Shown here: positions 1-10,719 of the stretch, piece after piece
Numbering within the stretch: position 1 is the stretch's first letter
Layout of the letters: each line of letters opens with the position of its first letter
Assembly (NCBI GenBank): GCA_025506515.1
Contig: CM046452.1
Span: 68,116,560 to 68,180,559 of the forward strand
Direction of reading: 5' to 3'
DNA from: Flaveria trinervia
Taxonomy: Eukaryota > Streptophyta > Magnoliopsida > Asterales > Asteraceae
DNA length: 64,000 nucleotides
Notes under the pieces: generated by a model
Told to the model about the DNA's origin: nothing
Databases searched by the model: none
The model's input: only the letters and a program-made list of their open reading frames with translations
Position numbers and translations under genes: made by a program

Positions 1-750
1 AGTGGAGGCTGTGGGTTCCAGCTGCGTGGGTTTGCGCAGCTTGGCAGCCTGTTTGAGTTTGGTCAGTGTTGTGTCGGGAGTATACCTCCGGCAATACAGC
101 CAAAGCAGGGACTCCCAGACCAACTAGTCCCTCAGCATGAAGCTGATTCTCTATTATGGCCATTATAAACCGAGGATATAGTATCCAACGGTTAGAAAGT
201 GGTTTTGTGGCCATATCCTTGATTTCAAGAAAATTATTTCAGAAAAGTTTAGTGGTTCTTGTTCAAGGATAGAGAACAGTACCTGTTGCCATCTGGAAGA
301 CAGTTGATCCCAAGAAGAAGTCTTCGGGGCCAGGCAAACATTTACCATATGAAATATCAAGCGTTCAGCATCTGGAAAATGTTTCTTCAGGATGGTCGAA
401 GCACTAAGATCGCCTTGATATCCATGTTGTCCAAATGAAAGATCAAGTTGGCGCTTAGGATATCCAACAGGGTAGGCAGCATCATCTAATAGTAATATCT
501 GGCGGATGGTAGCAGTAGAGATGACCACCTTATGAGAGTTGATGGACGAATGGATAGATTCTCCATTAACAGTTGCATTCGTCCAAAACTGATGTAGCGA
601 ATCGGCATAAATGATTGGATTTAGGAGGAAGGCCGTTTTCAGTGGTGATTGGACCATAAGATCTATAGCATTATCGAATTTGGTCCAGAAGGGCGATTTA
701 GTGAGGTACGCGACACAGTTGTGTCGAGGCTTGAGTTGCATGGTCGCCAT
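1..750 (-). pseudogene. Element A third ORF (ORF3), N-terminal part, frameshifted
   Basis: The ORF starts at 750 (MATMQLKPRHNCVAYL) and reads about 195 codons before a stop. A neighbouring frame then carries the family motif YPRF..AIIENQL at about 150-190 and stays open to base 1, so one frameshift lies near 225-245. The segment LKTAFLLNPIIYADSLHQFW and the later YPRF motif match the general plan of the ORF3 proteins of elements D and E (short motif, YPRF, then acidic or low-complexity tail). No signal peptide or membrane segment is visible, so it does not look like an envelope protein. Function unknown. The start is supported by a TATA-like box about 80 bases upstream. The C-terminal part is outside the window. 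Confidence 0.75.
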
Positions 751-826
751 TAATGAAGGTGAAAGGTTTTCAGAGCTTTTGAAATTTTAGGTCGTGAAAG
801 AATGAAAAACTCTGAAAGAGGGATCA

Positions 827-838
827 GATATATATAGG
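827..838 (-). promoter_or_regulatory. TATA-like box upstream of element A ORF3
   Basis: On the minus strand the sequence reads CCTATATATATC, about 77 bases upstream of the ORF3 ATG (750). The repeat array 841-1558 lies immediately upstream. Spacing and position fit an internal promoter for ORF3; no transcript data are available here. Confidence 0.5.
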
Positions 839-840
839 GT

Positions 841-1558
841 ACGGGTTATGAAACGACTGAAGGTTTTGGTGTTAGTCATCAGTATTTGAAACAACTGATG
901 ACGTGGTATTAACTTTCAGAGGTTTGAAACGACTGATGGTATTGGTGTGGTCAGCAGTTAAAAACAACTGAAGACATGGTGTTTACAATCAGACGTTGAA
1001 ACAACTGAAGTCTCTGATTTAGGCATCAGTAGTTTTAAAAACTACTGAAGACAAGTTGGACTTCAGATGTTGAAACAACTGAGGACTTGGTATTAGTCAT
1101 CAGTAGTTGTGAAACTACTGAAGACCCTGGTTGTGCCATCAGTTGTTGTAAACAACTGAAGACTTGGTGTTAGTCATCAGTAGTTGTGAAACTACTGAAG
1201 ACATGGTATTGCTTCAGTTGTTTATGAAGAAACAGCAGTTTGTGAACTACTGAAGAGAGAGTACTCATCAGTAGTTGTCGTCAATTCATAGCCTTTCAGC
1301 TGTTTCATACTGTCCTCAACACTTACTCATCAGCCTTTTTGCTGTTTTCAGTTGTTTCATAGGACATCAGTAATCTGTTTCTACTGATTTCAGTAGTTGT
1401 AACTACATCAGTAGTTTAGAACAGAAAGTACAGTACTTAAAGCATTTAGCCTTCAGTAGTTATAAAAACTACTGAGGGTAAAATAACTCATCAGTACTTA
1501 TATGTGACATGGTTACCAATGATCATCAGTAATTACTGAGATCATCAGTAGTTGTCAC
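841..1558. repeat. Array of CAGTAGTT...AACTACTG inverted repeats between pol and ORF3 of element A
   Basis: The pol-ORF3 spacer is filled with hairpin-like units. Examples: 1027-1047 (10-base arms), 1101-1120, 1140-1158, 1178-1197 (8-base arms) and 1454-1474. Three neighbouring hairpins start 38-39 bases apart, so the array is a degenerate tandem repeat of about 38 bp. The same motif fills the U3 part of this element's LTR (about 8185-8680). Confidence 0.85.
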
Positions 1559-4500
1559 TTATTCTAGCTGCAGCATACCAAGCCTTAACACCAGGTTGTG
1601 GAAAGTTGAACTATCCAAAGGCTTAGTAAAAATGTCTGCAAGCTCATCAGCACTAGGCACAAACATAGGATTAATTAGACCCTTTTCAAAACAATCTCTT
1701 ATAAAATGATGTCTAATTTCTATATGTTTGGTCCTAGAGTGCTGGACTGATTTTGACAATGCAAAGAGCTGAAGCACTATCCATTAATAATGGAGTCTTA
1801 GTCTCTGTAATGCCATAATCCAAAAGTTGATTCTGAAGCCAGAGTACTTGGGATGTACAACTTGCAGCAGCAATGTACTCGGCTTCAGCAGTGGATGTAG
1901 CAACAGATGTTTGTTTCTTACTCTGCCAAGAAATCAAACAGTTGCCTAGGAATTGACATCCACCAGAAGTTGATTTCCTGGTCAACTTACACCCTGCATA
2001 GTCACTATCAGAGAAAGCAACTAATTTGCAAGAATGTCCAGTGGAATACCATAAGCCTAGAGATTGTGTACCTTGCAGATATCTAAAGATCCTCTTGACT
2101 GCAATCAGATGAGACTCCTTAGGTGCAGCCTGAAATCTAGCACAAACACATGTAGCAAACATAATATCTGGTCTAGAAGCTGTTAAATACATCAAGGAAC
2201 CAATCATACATCTGTAAAAGTTTCATCAACAACTTTACCTTTCTGATCAACATCCAATTGTGTGGTGTTGCACATGGGAGTAGAACAGGGTTTACAGTTT
2301 TGTAAATCAAACTTATTCAAAAGATCTTTTGTGTATTTAGACTGATGAATGAAAATTCCATCAGCTTTTTGTTTGATTTGCAAACCTAGAAAGAACTGTA
2401 ATTCTCCCATTGCACTCATTTCAAACTTCTGTTGCATTAAGTTTTGGAATTCCTCACACAATTGGGGATCAGAGGATGCAAATATAATATCATCAACATA
2501 AATTTGAACAAGTAGCTTATGCTGATCCACCTTCTTAATAAATAAAGTTTTATCTATGGAGCCTCTAGTGAAATTATTCTGTAGAAGAAAGTTTGATAAG
2601 GTCTCATACCAGGCTCTAGGTGCTTGTTTCAACCCATAAAGAGCTTTATCAAGCTTATATACCCATTCTGGGTGCTTATTATCCTCAAAGCCTGGTGGTT
2701 GACACACATAAACTTCTTCTTTTATGTTACCATATAGAAAAGCACTTTTGACATCCATTTGAAAAACTTTAAGATTGTGGAGTGCAGCATAGGCTAAAAA
2801 CAATCTAATTGCCTCCAGTCTGGCTACAGGGGCAAAGGTTTCATCATAATCAATACCTTCTTCTTGTGCAAACCCCTGCACAACCAGTCTGCCTTGTTCT
2901 TAACAATTAGCCCATTTTCATCAGTTTTATTCCTAAACACCCATTTAGTGCCTATTGCACACTTACCTGGGGGTAGAGGAACAAGCTCCCACACTTGCTG
3001 TTTTTTGAACTGAAGAAGCTCAAGCTGCATGGCTTCAACCCATCCATTGTCTCTCAAAGCTACATGATAGTTCTTGGCTCTAGCTGACTGATGAAGAGAG
3101 CATAGAAGCAGAAATTGGACAACTGGCTTCTGGTTGAAACACCAGCATTGATATCACCAAGGATTTGAGACATTGGGTGATTTTTCAGCTCTTGGTAAAC
3201 AATCAAATCTGTGCAAGTGTTTGTAGGACCTTCAGCAGCAGCAGATGTTGATGCAGATTCTTGAAACCATGAAGATGGTGGCAACTCAAATGAAGTTGAG
3301 GATGCAGAAATCTCATCAGCATTTGTTGTGGATGGTGCTGCTGGAGCTACAGGAGCATCAGGTTTAGAGGACTCAGGCAGTTGGTCACTAAACCTGAAGA
3401 GGTGATTACTACTATCATCATCATCTTCAGCAGTAACACCAGGTGGTGAACTGTTGACAGGAGCAACAGCAGGAGATTGATAAGGAACATATTGCAGTAT
3501 GTCCAAATCAAAGAGCTCCACAGGGCTTTGTGGAATCTTGTCCTTTGGAGATTCATTGAACTTGACATGTAGAGTCTCTTCAACCATCTTTGTTCTGCAG
3601 TTGAAGACTCTGTATGCCTTGCAAGTTGATGAATAACCAACAAAGTACCCTGCATCCACCTTAGGATCAAATTTCTGGAGCTGATCCTTTGTGTTGAGAA
3701 TGAAACAGGGACACCCAAATGCTCTAAAGAATGAAATGAGAGGGGCCAAATGATGTAGAACTTCATATGGAGTCTTCATCAACCTCTGATTTATTAGCAC
3801 TCTATTCTGCACATAGCATGCTGTGTTGACAGCTTCAGCCCAAAAGGTCAATGGCAGTCCAGAATCAGCCAACATAGACCTTGCAGCTTCAATGAGGGTC
3901 CTGTTCTTTCTCTCCACAACTCCATTCTGTTCAGGAGTTCTTGGAATACTAAACTGCCTCTTTATTCCCTTGGAAAGGTAGAACTCATCAAGTGTATTGT
4001 TCCTGAATTCTGTTCCATTGTCACTTCTAATACACTTGACTGAGAGGGAATACTGCTTCTCAGCATACAACACAAAGTTTATGATCTTCTGTGCAGCTTC
4101 ATCCTTTGAATGTAGAAAGAAAGTCCATACAAATCTGGAGTAATCATCCACAATTACCAGACAGTATTTCTTCTTTGCCATGCTCATCACTCTCACAGGA
4201 CCAAAGAGATCCATGTGAAGAAGTTGTAAGCAGGCAGTGGACTTTGGTTCTTCAATAGGTGGGAATGAAACCTTGTGCTGTTTTCCTTTCAAACAAGCAG
4301 TGCAGTTGTTTTCACACTTGAACTCCTTCATAGGCATTCCCCTTACTAAACTATGGTGTATCAGCTGATTCATGTTCTTGAAGTTAACATGTCCCAGCCT
4401 TCTATGCCATAGATTAGATTCTTGAGGAGAGGCCTTGGAAAATAGGCAAGGATGGCCTTTGAGATCTATTTTCTTGGAAAGATCTAAGGCATACACTCTT

Positions 4501-4964
4501 CCTGTCCTGTTGGCCTTCAGGAGAGTGTGAGCATCCAATACCTTGTCAATCAAACTCAGAACTTTGGATGACAGAATCCTGCAGTTCTGGCTTGTGAAAA
4601 GGGCAACATGGCCTTTGTCACACATTTGACTGACACTCAAGAGGTTATACTTGAGATTTTCCACATGGTTGACATCATCAAACCTTATTTCCCCATTGGA
4701 AACAAAGCCCTTCCCGATGATGTAACCTCTTGCATCATTGCCAAAGGAAACAAAACCCTTCCTTCCTGGAGAGTAGTCATTAAGAAGTGAGTTGTTCCCA
4801 GTCATATGCATAGATCCCCCACTGTCTACATACCAGATGCTACTTTGGCATGTTGAAGAACCCTGCATTAATAAACAATCAGTTAGTTTTGGAGACCCAA
4901 ACCTTTTTGGTTTTGGGCCTGGTCTCATCAATAGATGGTAAACTAACAGGTTTATTGGGCACAA
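1559..4964 (-). pseudogene. pol: Element A pol: protease, integrase, reverse transcriptase, RNase H (decayed)
   Basis: Read from high to low coordinates. The aspartic protease motif WYVDSGGSMHMTG lies at about 4799-4837 with its catalytic Asp present. GAG-pre-integrase (LWHRRLGHVNFKNMNQLI) follows. The integrase core has its three acidic residues visible in DLFGP (about 4200), SDNGTEF (about 4010-4030) and GVVERKNR (about 3905-3925). Reverse transcriptase has YVDD at 2489-2500. RNase H has the end motif HIEIRHHFIRDCFEKG...DIFTKPL and stops at 1559. Integrase and protease share one long frame (3060-4964); RT and RNase H fall in other frames, giving several frameshifts (near 2880-3060, 2205 and 1735-1780). 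Not functional as read. Confidence 0.92.
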
Positions 4965-7723
4965 GCTTGAGGTGAAGGAGATGGTGTAGAAGAGGAATCC
5001 TTTGGCTTGGATCTCCTTTTCTGGGGTTTCAACACAGGGCCATCAAGTTGGTTAACTCTTCCCAACAGATGTTGAACCATCATTACCAGCTGTGTCTGAT
5101 TCTGGGAAAGAGCTTTCAGCTCTTCAGACACATTGGTATTGGTGTTTGATGATGAGTTCTTGTGTTGCACCATCTTCTTTTGAGCAACCTCAGCATTGCC
5201 TGTTGCACTCCTTCCCTTTTAGATTTCTTTTTGGACATAGGAGTAACAGGATTTGATGCTGCTGGTACAAACTTGGACTCAAACTCAGTTTTCATTTTAG
5301 CCAAGTTTTCTTTAATTTTCTCCTTTTGTTTGAGTTTGGATCCCTTTTTGTACCAACAATCATCTGTGAGATGATTGAATAGACCACATATTTCACATGG
5401 TTTCTTCTTCATCTTCTGTTGATCATCACTGAAGAAGATGAAACTACTGAAGACTTGCTCTTCAGCAGTTTAGAAGCACTTTTTGCCTTCTTGTCAACTC
5501 CCTTAGTAGGCTTCAAATCCTTCCTACTGACAGTTTTCTTCTCTTTAGTGCTGTCAGTTATTGGGATTTGAACTCCAGATGTTATCCCCTGCTCTCCAGT
5601 ACCCTCAGTACTTCTAGGGATAACACTTGGGTTGATCAACTCATTGATCATGTGAGTGTCAGCAGTTGAACCATCAATATCAGCTGATAGGTTCACAGAG
5701 GGATTACTACTGACTTCAACTACTGATGGTGCTTTATCAAGTAGTGAATCACATGATGAGGTGGATTGGTCATTACTTTCTCCATCAGATTCTACTCCTG
5801 CTCTTGAAGCAAAATCTGTAGGAGGAGCAGTGTGATTATAACCAATTCCAAACTTCACATTGGAAGCTGTTTGCTTACTAAGAAGCATTTCAAAGCCCTT
5901 GCAAGATTGTACCCATCGATCACACTCTACTTGGGTGACAGCAAGAGTATCTTTGAGGTCTTTGTACTTCTCTAAGAGTACATCCTCCCTAGCCTTATCA
6001 TCAGAGATTTGGCATTTTAATTTATAAATCTCATCAGTTTTCTCTTTCAGCACAGACTCAAACTCAGCTTTATTTTTGGAAATTATTTGTTCTAGCTCTA
6101 CATTTTTATTGATTAAAGCCACATTTGCTTCTCTAATAGAGGCAAATGCTGCTATGCAAGTTTCAGAACATAATTTGGCCTTAGCCTCAGAGGATACCTG
6201 TGATACCTGTGTTGAAGAGGTACTTGAGGAATCCATCAGAGGATTCCAAAGTCATGAGAGCTAGATTTCCAAAAGGATGCTCACCACCATGTTGACCAGC
6301 ACCTGAGAACAGTTGTTCATTACCAGACACATCATCTGGTAAGCTGCTCCAGTCAACAACTCCTGGTGTGAAGAAGCTGTGTTGTTGAAGTTGATTAGGT
6401 TGATGAGATTGGGATGGTTGAGGCTCAGGGAGTGCATGTGGTTGCTGAGCAGTGGGTGCTTGAACCTGGCCTGGTTGTGGCATGTAATAGCAGGGGTATG
6501 GATATGGCATTGGCCCCTGTGGAACAAAATATGCAGGAGATTGTGGTTGATGATGATAACCAGAATTGACAGGTTGTTGCCCTCTGTTTTGTTGACTATT
6601 GCCAGGGAAAGTCACAAAAGGTGCAGGAGAGTTAGATCCAGATGATCTACATTCTCTTGCAAAGTGTCCAAGCCTGTGGCATTTATGGCACTTCAACTTA
6701 CTCTTGTCAAAACCAACTTTGGTTTTGCCAGAGAGTCCTGGGAATTTCCTTCCAGTTCTTTTGTAGAACTTCTGAGATCTGATATTTATCAAGGCCATTT
6801 GGCTCAAAATATCCATCTCTTCTAGTCATCATCAGCAATCCCCTTGAGATCATCCATGATGAAACATAGATTGTCACTATTACTACCAGCAGAATAACTA
6901 TCAACACTCACAAAGGCAGGCTCAGAAGTGTTTGTAGAGAAATCATATGCTCATCATACTGGCTTTCAGATGACGCATATTCTGACTCTTGATGTCCAAT
7001 CAGGGCAGTGTTCCCTTGGACAAAATCCTCAGTAAGCTTGCCAGATGAAACCAATTTCCTTTTCTGCTCTATCTCTCTCTCGAATGTAAGCAGTTTCCCA
7101 TGAAGTTGGGTGAGAGATAGGCGATCAACATCAGCATTTGAGCGTAGAACAATGGTATATGTGTTCCATCTCTCAGGCAGTGATCTTAGGAATCTATGGT
7201 TCATCTGACTCCTGGTATATTCATGTTTAACCATTTTCAATTCAGAGATTAAACATGAAAACCGCTCAAATTGTTGAGTCAGAGTCTCACCCCTTCTATG
7301 AGAAAAAGTCTCATATTGTTGGGCGAGGATTTCCCTGTTGTTTGCTAAAACCTCATCAGTACCACCAAATTGTTCTTTGATGGCTTTCCAGAGGTCATGA
7401 GCAGACTCACAATGCAGAAGCCCAGAGTAAATCTCATTAGGAATAGCCATAGCCAAAATTCCATGGGCTTTTGCATCGATTTCAAACAACTTCTTGTCCT
7501 CATCGGAGTATTGCTCCTTCTTCTTTGGAACCAACTGGTTTGTTTCCGAATCATTCACCATTGGCTTATGTGGTCCATGTACCACAGATGTCCAACAACC
7601 TGAGCTATTGACAGACAGGTGATGGAGCAATCTTCTTTGCCAAATGTTATACTCATTCCTCACCAAGATTGGAGGCTTGGTAGAGGATCCAGTATTGAAA
7701 GGATCATTCGAAGAAGTAGTCAT
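4965..7723 (-). pseudogene. gag: Element A gag with two CCHC knuckles and a coiled coil (decayed)
   Basis: The start is at 7723 (MTTSSNDPFNTGSSTKPP), 195 bases inside the PBS. The N-terminal 270 residues look like the UBN2/copia capsid-type domain (LWKAIKEQFGG, FLRSLPERWNTYTI). A first zinc knuckle CHKCHRLGHFAREC lies at about 6655-6700, a Pro/Gln-rich stretch at about 6300-6600, a coiled coil at about 5900-6150 (LEQIISKNKAEFESVLKEKT) and a second knuckle CEICGLFNHLTDDC at about 5355-5400. Frame changes occur near 6820-6910, 6190-6240, 5410 and 5120-5170. The stretch 5440-5730 also carries the element's ACTACTGAAG-type repeat motif within coding sequence. Confidence 0.88.
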
Positions 7724-7917
7724 TGTGGAAATTCAGATAGATTCAAGTAAAATCACAATAAATTTAGCTCAGAACCACACAAAACCTCAATAAAACGGCC
7801 AGAAGCGATACACTCTCAATCTCTATAACAGATCCTTGCGAATTTGCTAATTCGATCAAACTTAGAGCGATTGAACAGTTTCAATGATCAATTGTTAGAT
7901 CGATCAATGATTAACCT

Positions 7918-7929
7918 GCTCTGATACCA
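7918..7929 (-). promoter_or_regulatory. Primer-binding site of element A
   Basis: On the minus strand this is TGGTATCAGAGC, the usual plant copia site complementary to the 3' end of initiator methionine tRNA. It lies two bases inside the 5' LTR. Confidence 0.93.
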
Positions 7930-8127
7930 TTTGTTAGGATCTCAGCCCTTGGTTTAATCGATTGAACAGATATAGCAGCGGAATAGCTCAGAATTAGACA
8001 AATTCAAGCAAGAACATTCGATATAAAGCGATAAAAGAATTTTGTTATAGAGAGAGAAATATCGACAAAAGGAATATTGCATTAAGATTGTCGGCCTCAA
8101 AGGCACGATTACAGGTGAGTCATCCTT

Positions 8128-8138
8128 CCTTATAAAGG
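8128..8138 (-). promoter_or_regulatory. LTR TATA box of element A
   Basis: CCTTTATAAGG on the minus strand, downstream of the repeat-rich U3 and upstream of the likely transcription start of the genomic RNA. Confidence 0.55.
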
Positions 8139-8184
8139 AAAGAGTGACGTAGGCTGATGTCACTTGAAAGTGACATGTAACCGT

Positions 8185-8680
8185 TTTATAACTACTGATG
8201 TTTAACAACTACTGAAGATGTCAACAACTGACATCTTCTTACAAATGTTCCTAAGTGTTAAACATCTTATTTACAACTACTGAAAAACATAAAACTACTG
8301 ATACTACAACAACTGAAGAACAACCTCTTCAGTTGTTTACAAGTACTGAAAAGGAAACAAAACTACTGAAAAGTAAACAACTACTGAAAGGAAAAGAAAA
8401 CTACTGAAGAAGAAAAACCATCACAACAACTGAAGAAGCCCCTTCAGCTGTTGTCATCAGCTGTTAACATCAGCTGATGTCTTCAGTACTTGAACATCAG
8501 ACTTTGTCTTTCAGCTGTTGATCTTCAGTCTTTGTCTTCAGTACTTGTTGAAGTCTTCAGACTTTAGATCTTCAGCTGTTGTCTCAGTCTTTGTCTTCAG
8601 TACTTCAGAAATACTTCAGCAGTTGTATTCTTCAGACTTTGTAGAACAGCTGATCAGGTCTTCTTCAGCTGTTGTGATGT
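8185..8680. repeat. ACTACTGAA/TTCAGTAGT array in the LTR U3 of element A
   Basis: Dense direct and inverted copies of AACTACTGAA, CAACTGAAG and their complements occupy most of U3. This is the same motif set as 841-1558, so the motif is shared by two non-coding compartments of the element. Confidence 0.8.
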
Positions 8681-8734
8681 CCTTTGGGACTTAGAGGTTT
8701 CTCTGATCAGGCTCATTGTTCTTTTGGTCCAACA

Positions 8735-9251
8735 CCTGGTATTCGTGACGGAAGGCAACAAGCAAAACACAGTCCTTGTCGCGAAATCACTATGATTACT
8801 ACTTGTGAATATAGACTAGCTATCTATTTCAATAAACTTCTTATCATATACAACTGATAATATTTATGTTAAACACAAAGTCTTGAACTCACCAACCATG
8901 GTGTTGACATTTTTAGTATGCTATTCTCAGGTCCTTAGCTATGCTTGCCAATAGGAGCACTACACGGGTCCAGCATGCATTCTAAGACTTTATTTTAAAG
9001 ACATCTATGTTGGTTTTTATTTATGAGTGTTTAATCATTTGGGTTGGCGTGTTTTGCCACGTTATGCATTTTATTAATTTGGGATTGTCTTATTTACAAA
9101 ACTCTCCGCATAGGTTAAAACGTTTGAATTTTGGTTGGTTTTGTTTTAAATGTGCATATAGTGTCGTCTTTCCGAGTAACTAGTGACTGTGATCCTGGTT
9201 TGTTCCACGCCCTCGCGGTAAAACTCTACACGTGGATTTTGAGGTGTGACA
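8735..9251 (+). repeat. Gypsy-type LTR end (fragment), cut by element A
   Basis: Non-coding sequence ending ...gattttgaggtgtgaca at 9251. The block with 'gtgatcctggtttgttccacgcc', the '...ggtaaaactctacacgtgg' stretch and the tgtgaca terminus resembles the 3' end of Gypsy/chromovirus LTRs of composite plants. This is recognition from memory, not alignment. No PBS follows, so it would be a solo or truncated LTR. Confidence 0.35.
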
Positions 9252-10719
9252 CGTACACTCATCATTAACCTGCATCTTTCATTCTGGATCATGCAATGCG
9301 CTATACCCCATCGTCATGCATTAAGCGTGTACTGGGCCATCTATAAATAGACTCCCATACATTGTGCCTGTGGCCTGACCACAGTACCGGATAGCTACCC
9401 GCACACAATTAAGCTAACACATTTCATTGGGTGTGAACCTCCATATATTGCTTGCAAGACGTTTCATTAGTTTCATTCGTTCATTAATGCATGCATTCTT
9501 TCATTCATTATGTTTCTCTTTTCATTATCTTCCACTTTGTGGTACATAATACTTTCCATTTACTTTCATAATCATATCACGTACAGCCATGGAAATAATA
9601 TAATAAGGAACATAATAAACATATCATCCTAAGCATACATCATCACACATCATCATATATGACATAACCCATATTATCCATCACAACATAAGGTCAACAT
9701 GCATCATACCAGGAACCTCCCAAGTCAAGCTGACATTTTGCCATTTCCCCCAAAATTTACAAAATTATTCTAAGTCTTAGGCGCGTGAGCACTATGAAGG
9801 CGCATGGCCTTCTGGGCGCATAGGAACACTTAGGCGCATGGGGAAATTTCAGGCGGATGGCCACTATTTGGGCGCATGACCCAACACTTAGTCTCCTTGG
9901 CAAATTCTTAGGTGCATGGGCAGTTTTAGTCATATGACTACTTAATCAATATTAGCCTATTCCTAGGCACAGGACTACTATTTGGGCATATGTTGTTTTG
10001 GGCGTATGGGATACTAAGGGAAATCCGAACGTTGGGTACATGGGCCAATCCAGGCGCATGGGCAACTAACTCACACTATTATCATCATAATTCAATCCCA
10101 AATCAACATACATCATGTTCTACACCTAGTTCTAGCATTCTAAGTAACAAAACATGAACATAGCACAATCATATCATCATAATAACCCATAATCATACCC
10201 ACCCACATTCAGACACACACATTCATTCGGGTGTAAACACCCATTTAATAAAAACATTTATAAATGTATATCCAACCCCAAAATCGTATAAAACATGTAA
10301 AAGGACGTTCTAGAACTCACCTTTGATGAACTTCCGATGAACTTCTTCAACCCGATTGCAAATGAGTTCAAACACCTAGAAACTCACCAAAAACACACAA
10401 CCGAACAGACACAAACACATAAGCATACAACGAGACATAGGCCAGCCAGAATACCTTAAAACAATGAATTCTTACCTTGAATTCGAATCCTTTTTCTTCT
10501 TCTTCAAAATCCCGAGTTCTGCTTTTTCTCTCTCTAGGAAAATTTGGATGAAAAAAAGATATGCAGGAAGGTGTGGGTGGCCATCACCTTTTGCACCCAC
10601 TTTTGATACGTTTTGTCCTTTTGACAGTTTTAGCCCCTCAACTTGGGTTAAATTGTGTTTCCTTGTTTTATTCGTTTTTATTCTTGCTTTATCGTCTTTA
10701 AAAATATCCGGGTGTTACA
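9252..10719 (-). repeat. Probable Gypsy-type LTR fragment, minus orientation
   Basis: On the minus strand the block starts TGTAACACCCGGATATTTTT, a typical Gypsy LTR start, at 10719. It contains a degenerate GGCGCATGG-type array at about 9780-10075. On the plus strand a TATA-like 'tctataaatagac' lies at about 9340. No open reading frame of note is present; the short frame at 10464-10760 has no recognisable domain. The lower boundary is uncertain. Confidence 0.35.

Larger units (their letters stand above)
1..8734 (-). mobile_element. Element A: Ty1/copia retrotransposon, 3' LTR beyond left edge
   Basis: Read on the minus strand the order is 5' LTR (7932-8734), primer-binding site, gag, protease, integrase, reverse transcriptase, RNase H, a repeat-rich spacer and the start of a third ORF that leaves the window at base 1. 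Integrase before reverse transcriptase is diagnostic of Ty1/copia. The large size and the extra ORF after pol resemble the Sirevirus-type layout; this lineage assignment is inference. The 5-bp target duplication would be cctgg (8735-8739), but its partner is outside the window. Many frame changes in gag and pol indicate a dead copy. Confidence 0.93.
7932..8734 (-). repeat. 5' LTR of element A
   Basis: About 803 bp with TG...CA ends (minus-strand start TGTTGGACCAAAAG, end ...GATCCTAACA), immediately followed by the PBS. A TATA-like box is at 8128-8138. U3 (about 8185-8680) is packed with copies of the CAGTAGTT/AACTACTG and CTTCAGTTGTT motifs shared with the pol-ORF3 spacer. Confidence 0.88.

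Noticed and set aside
163..750. Synaptobrevin/longin-like host protein
   Set aside because: Annotations of this kind exist for similar Asteraceae proteins as I recall, but the position inside a retrotransposon and absence of a recognisable SNARE or membrane anchor argue against a vesicle protein.
841..1558. CRISPR-like array
   Set aside because: Spacing of about 38 bp recalls a repeat-spacer array, but units are degenerate, spacers are themselves repeat-derived, and the context is a plant retrotransposon.
6379..6645. Plus-strand frame over A gag
   Set aside because: Antisense shadow of the Pro/Gln-rich gag segment.
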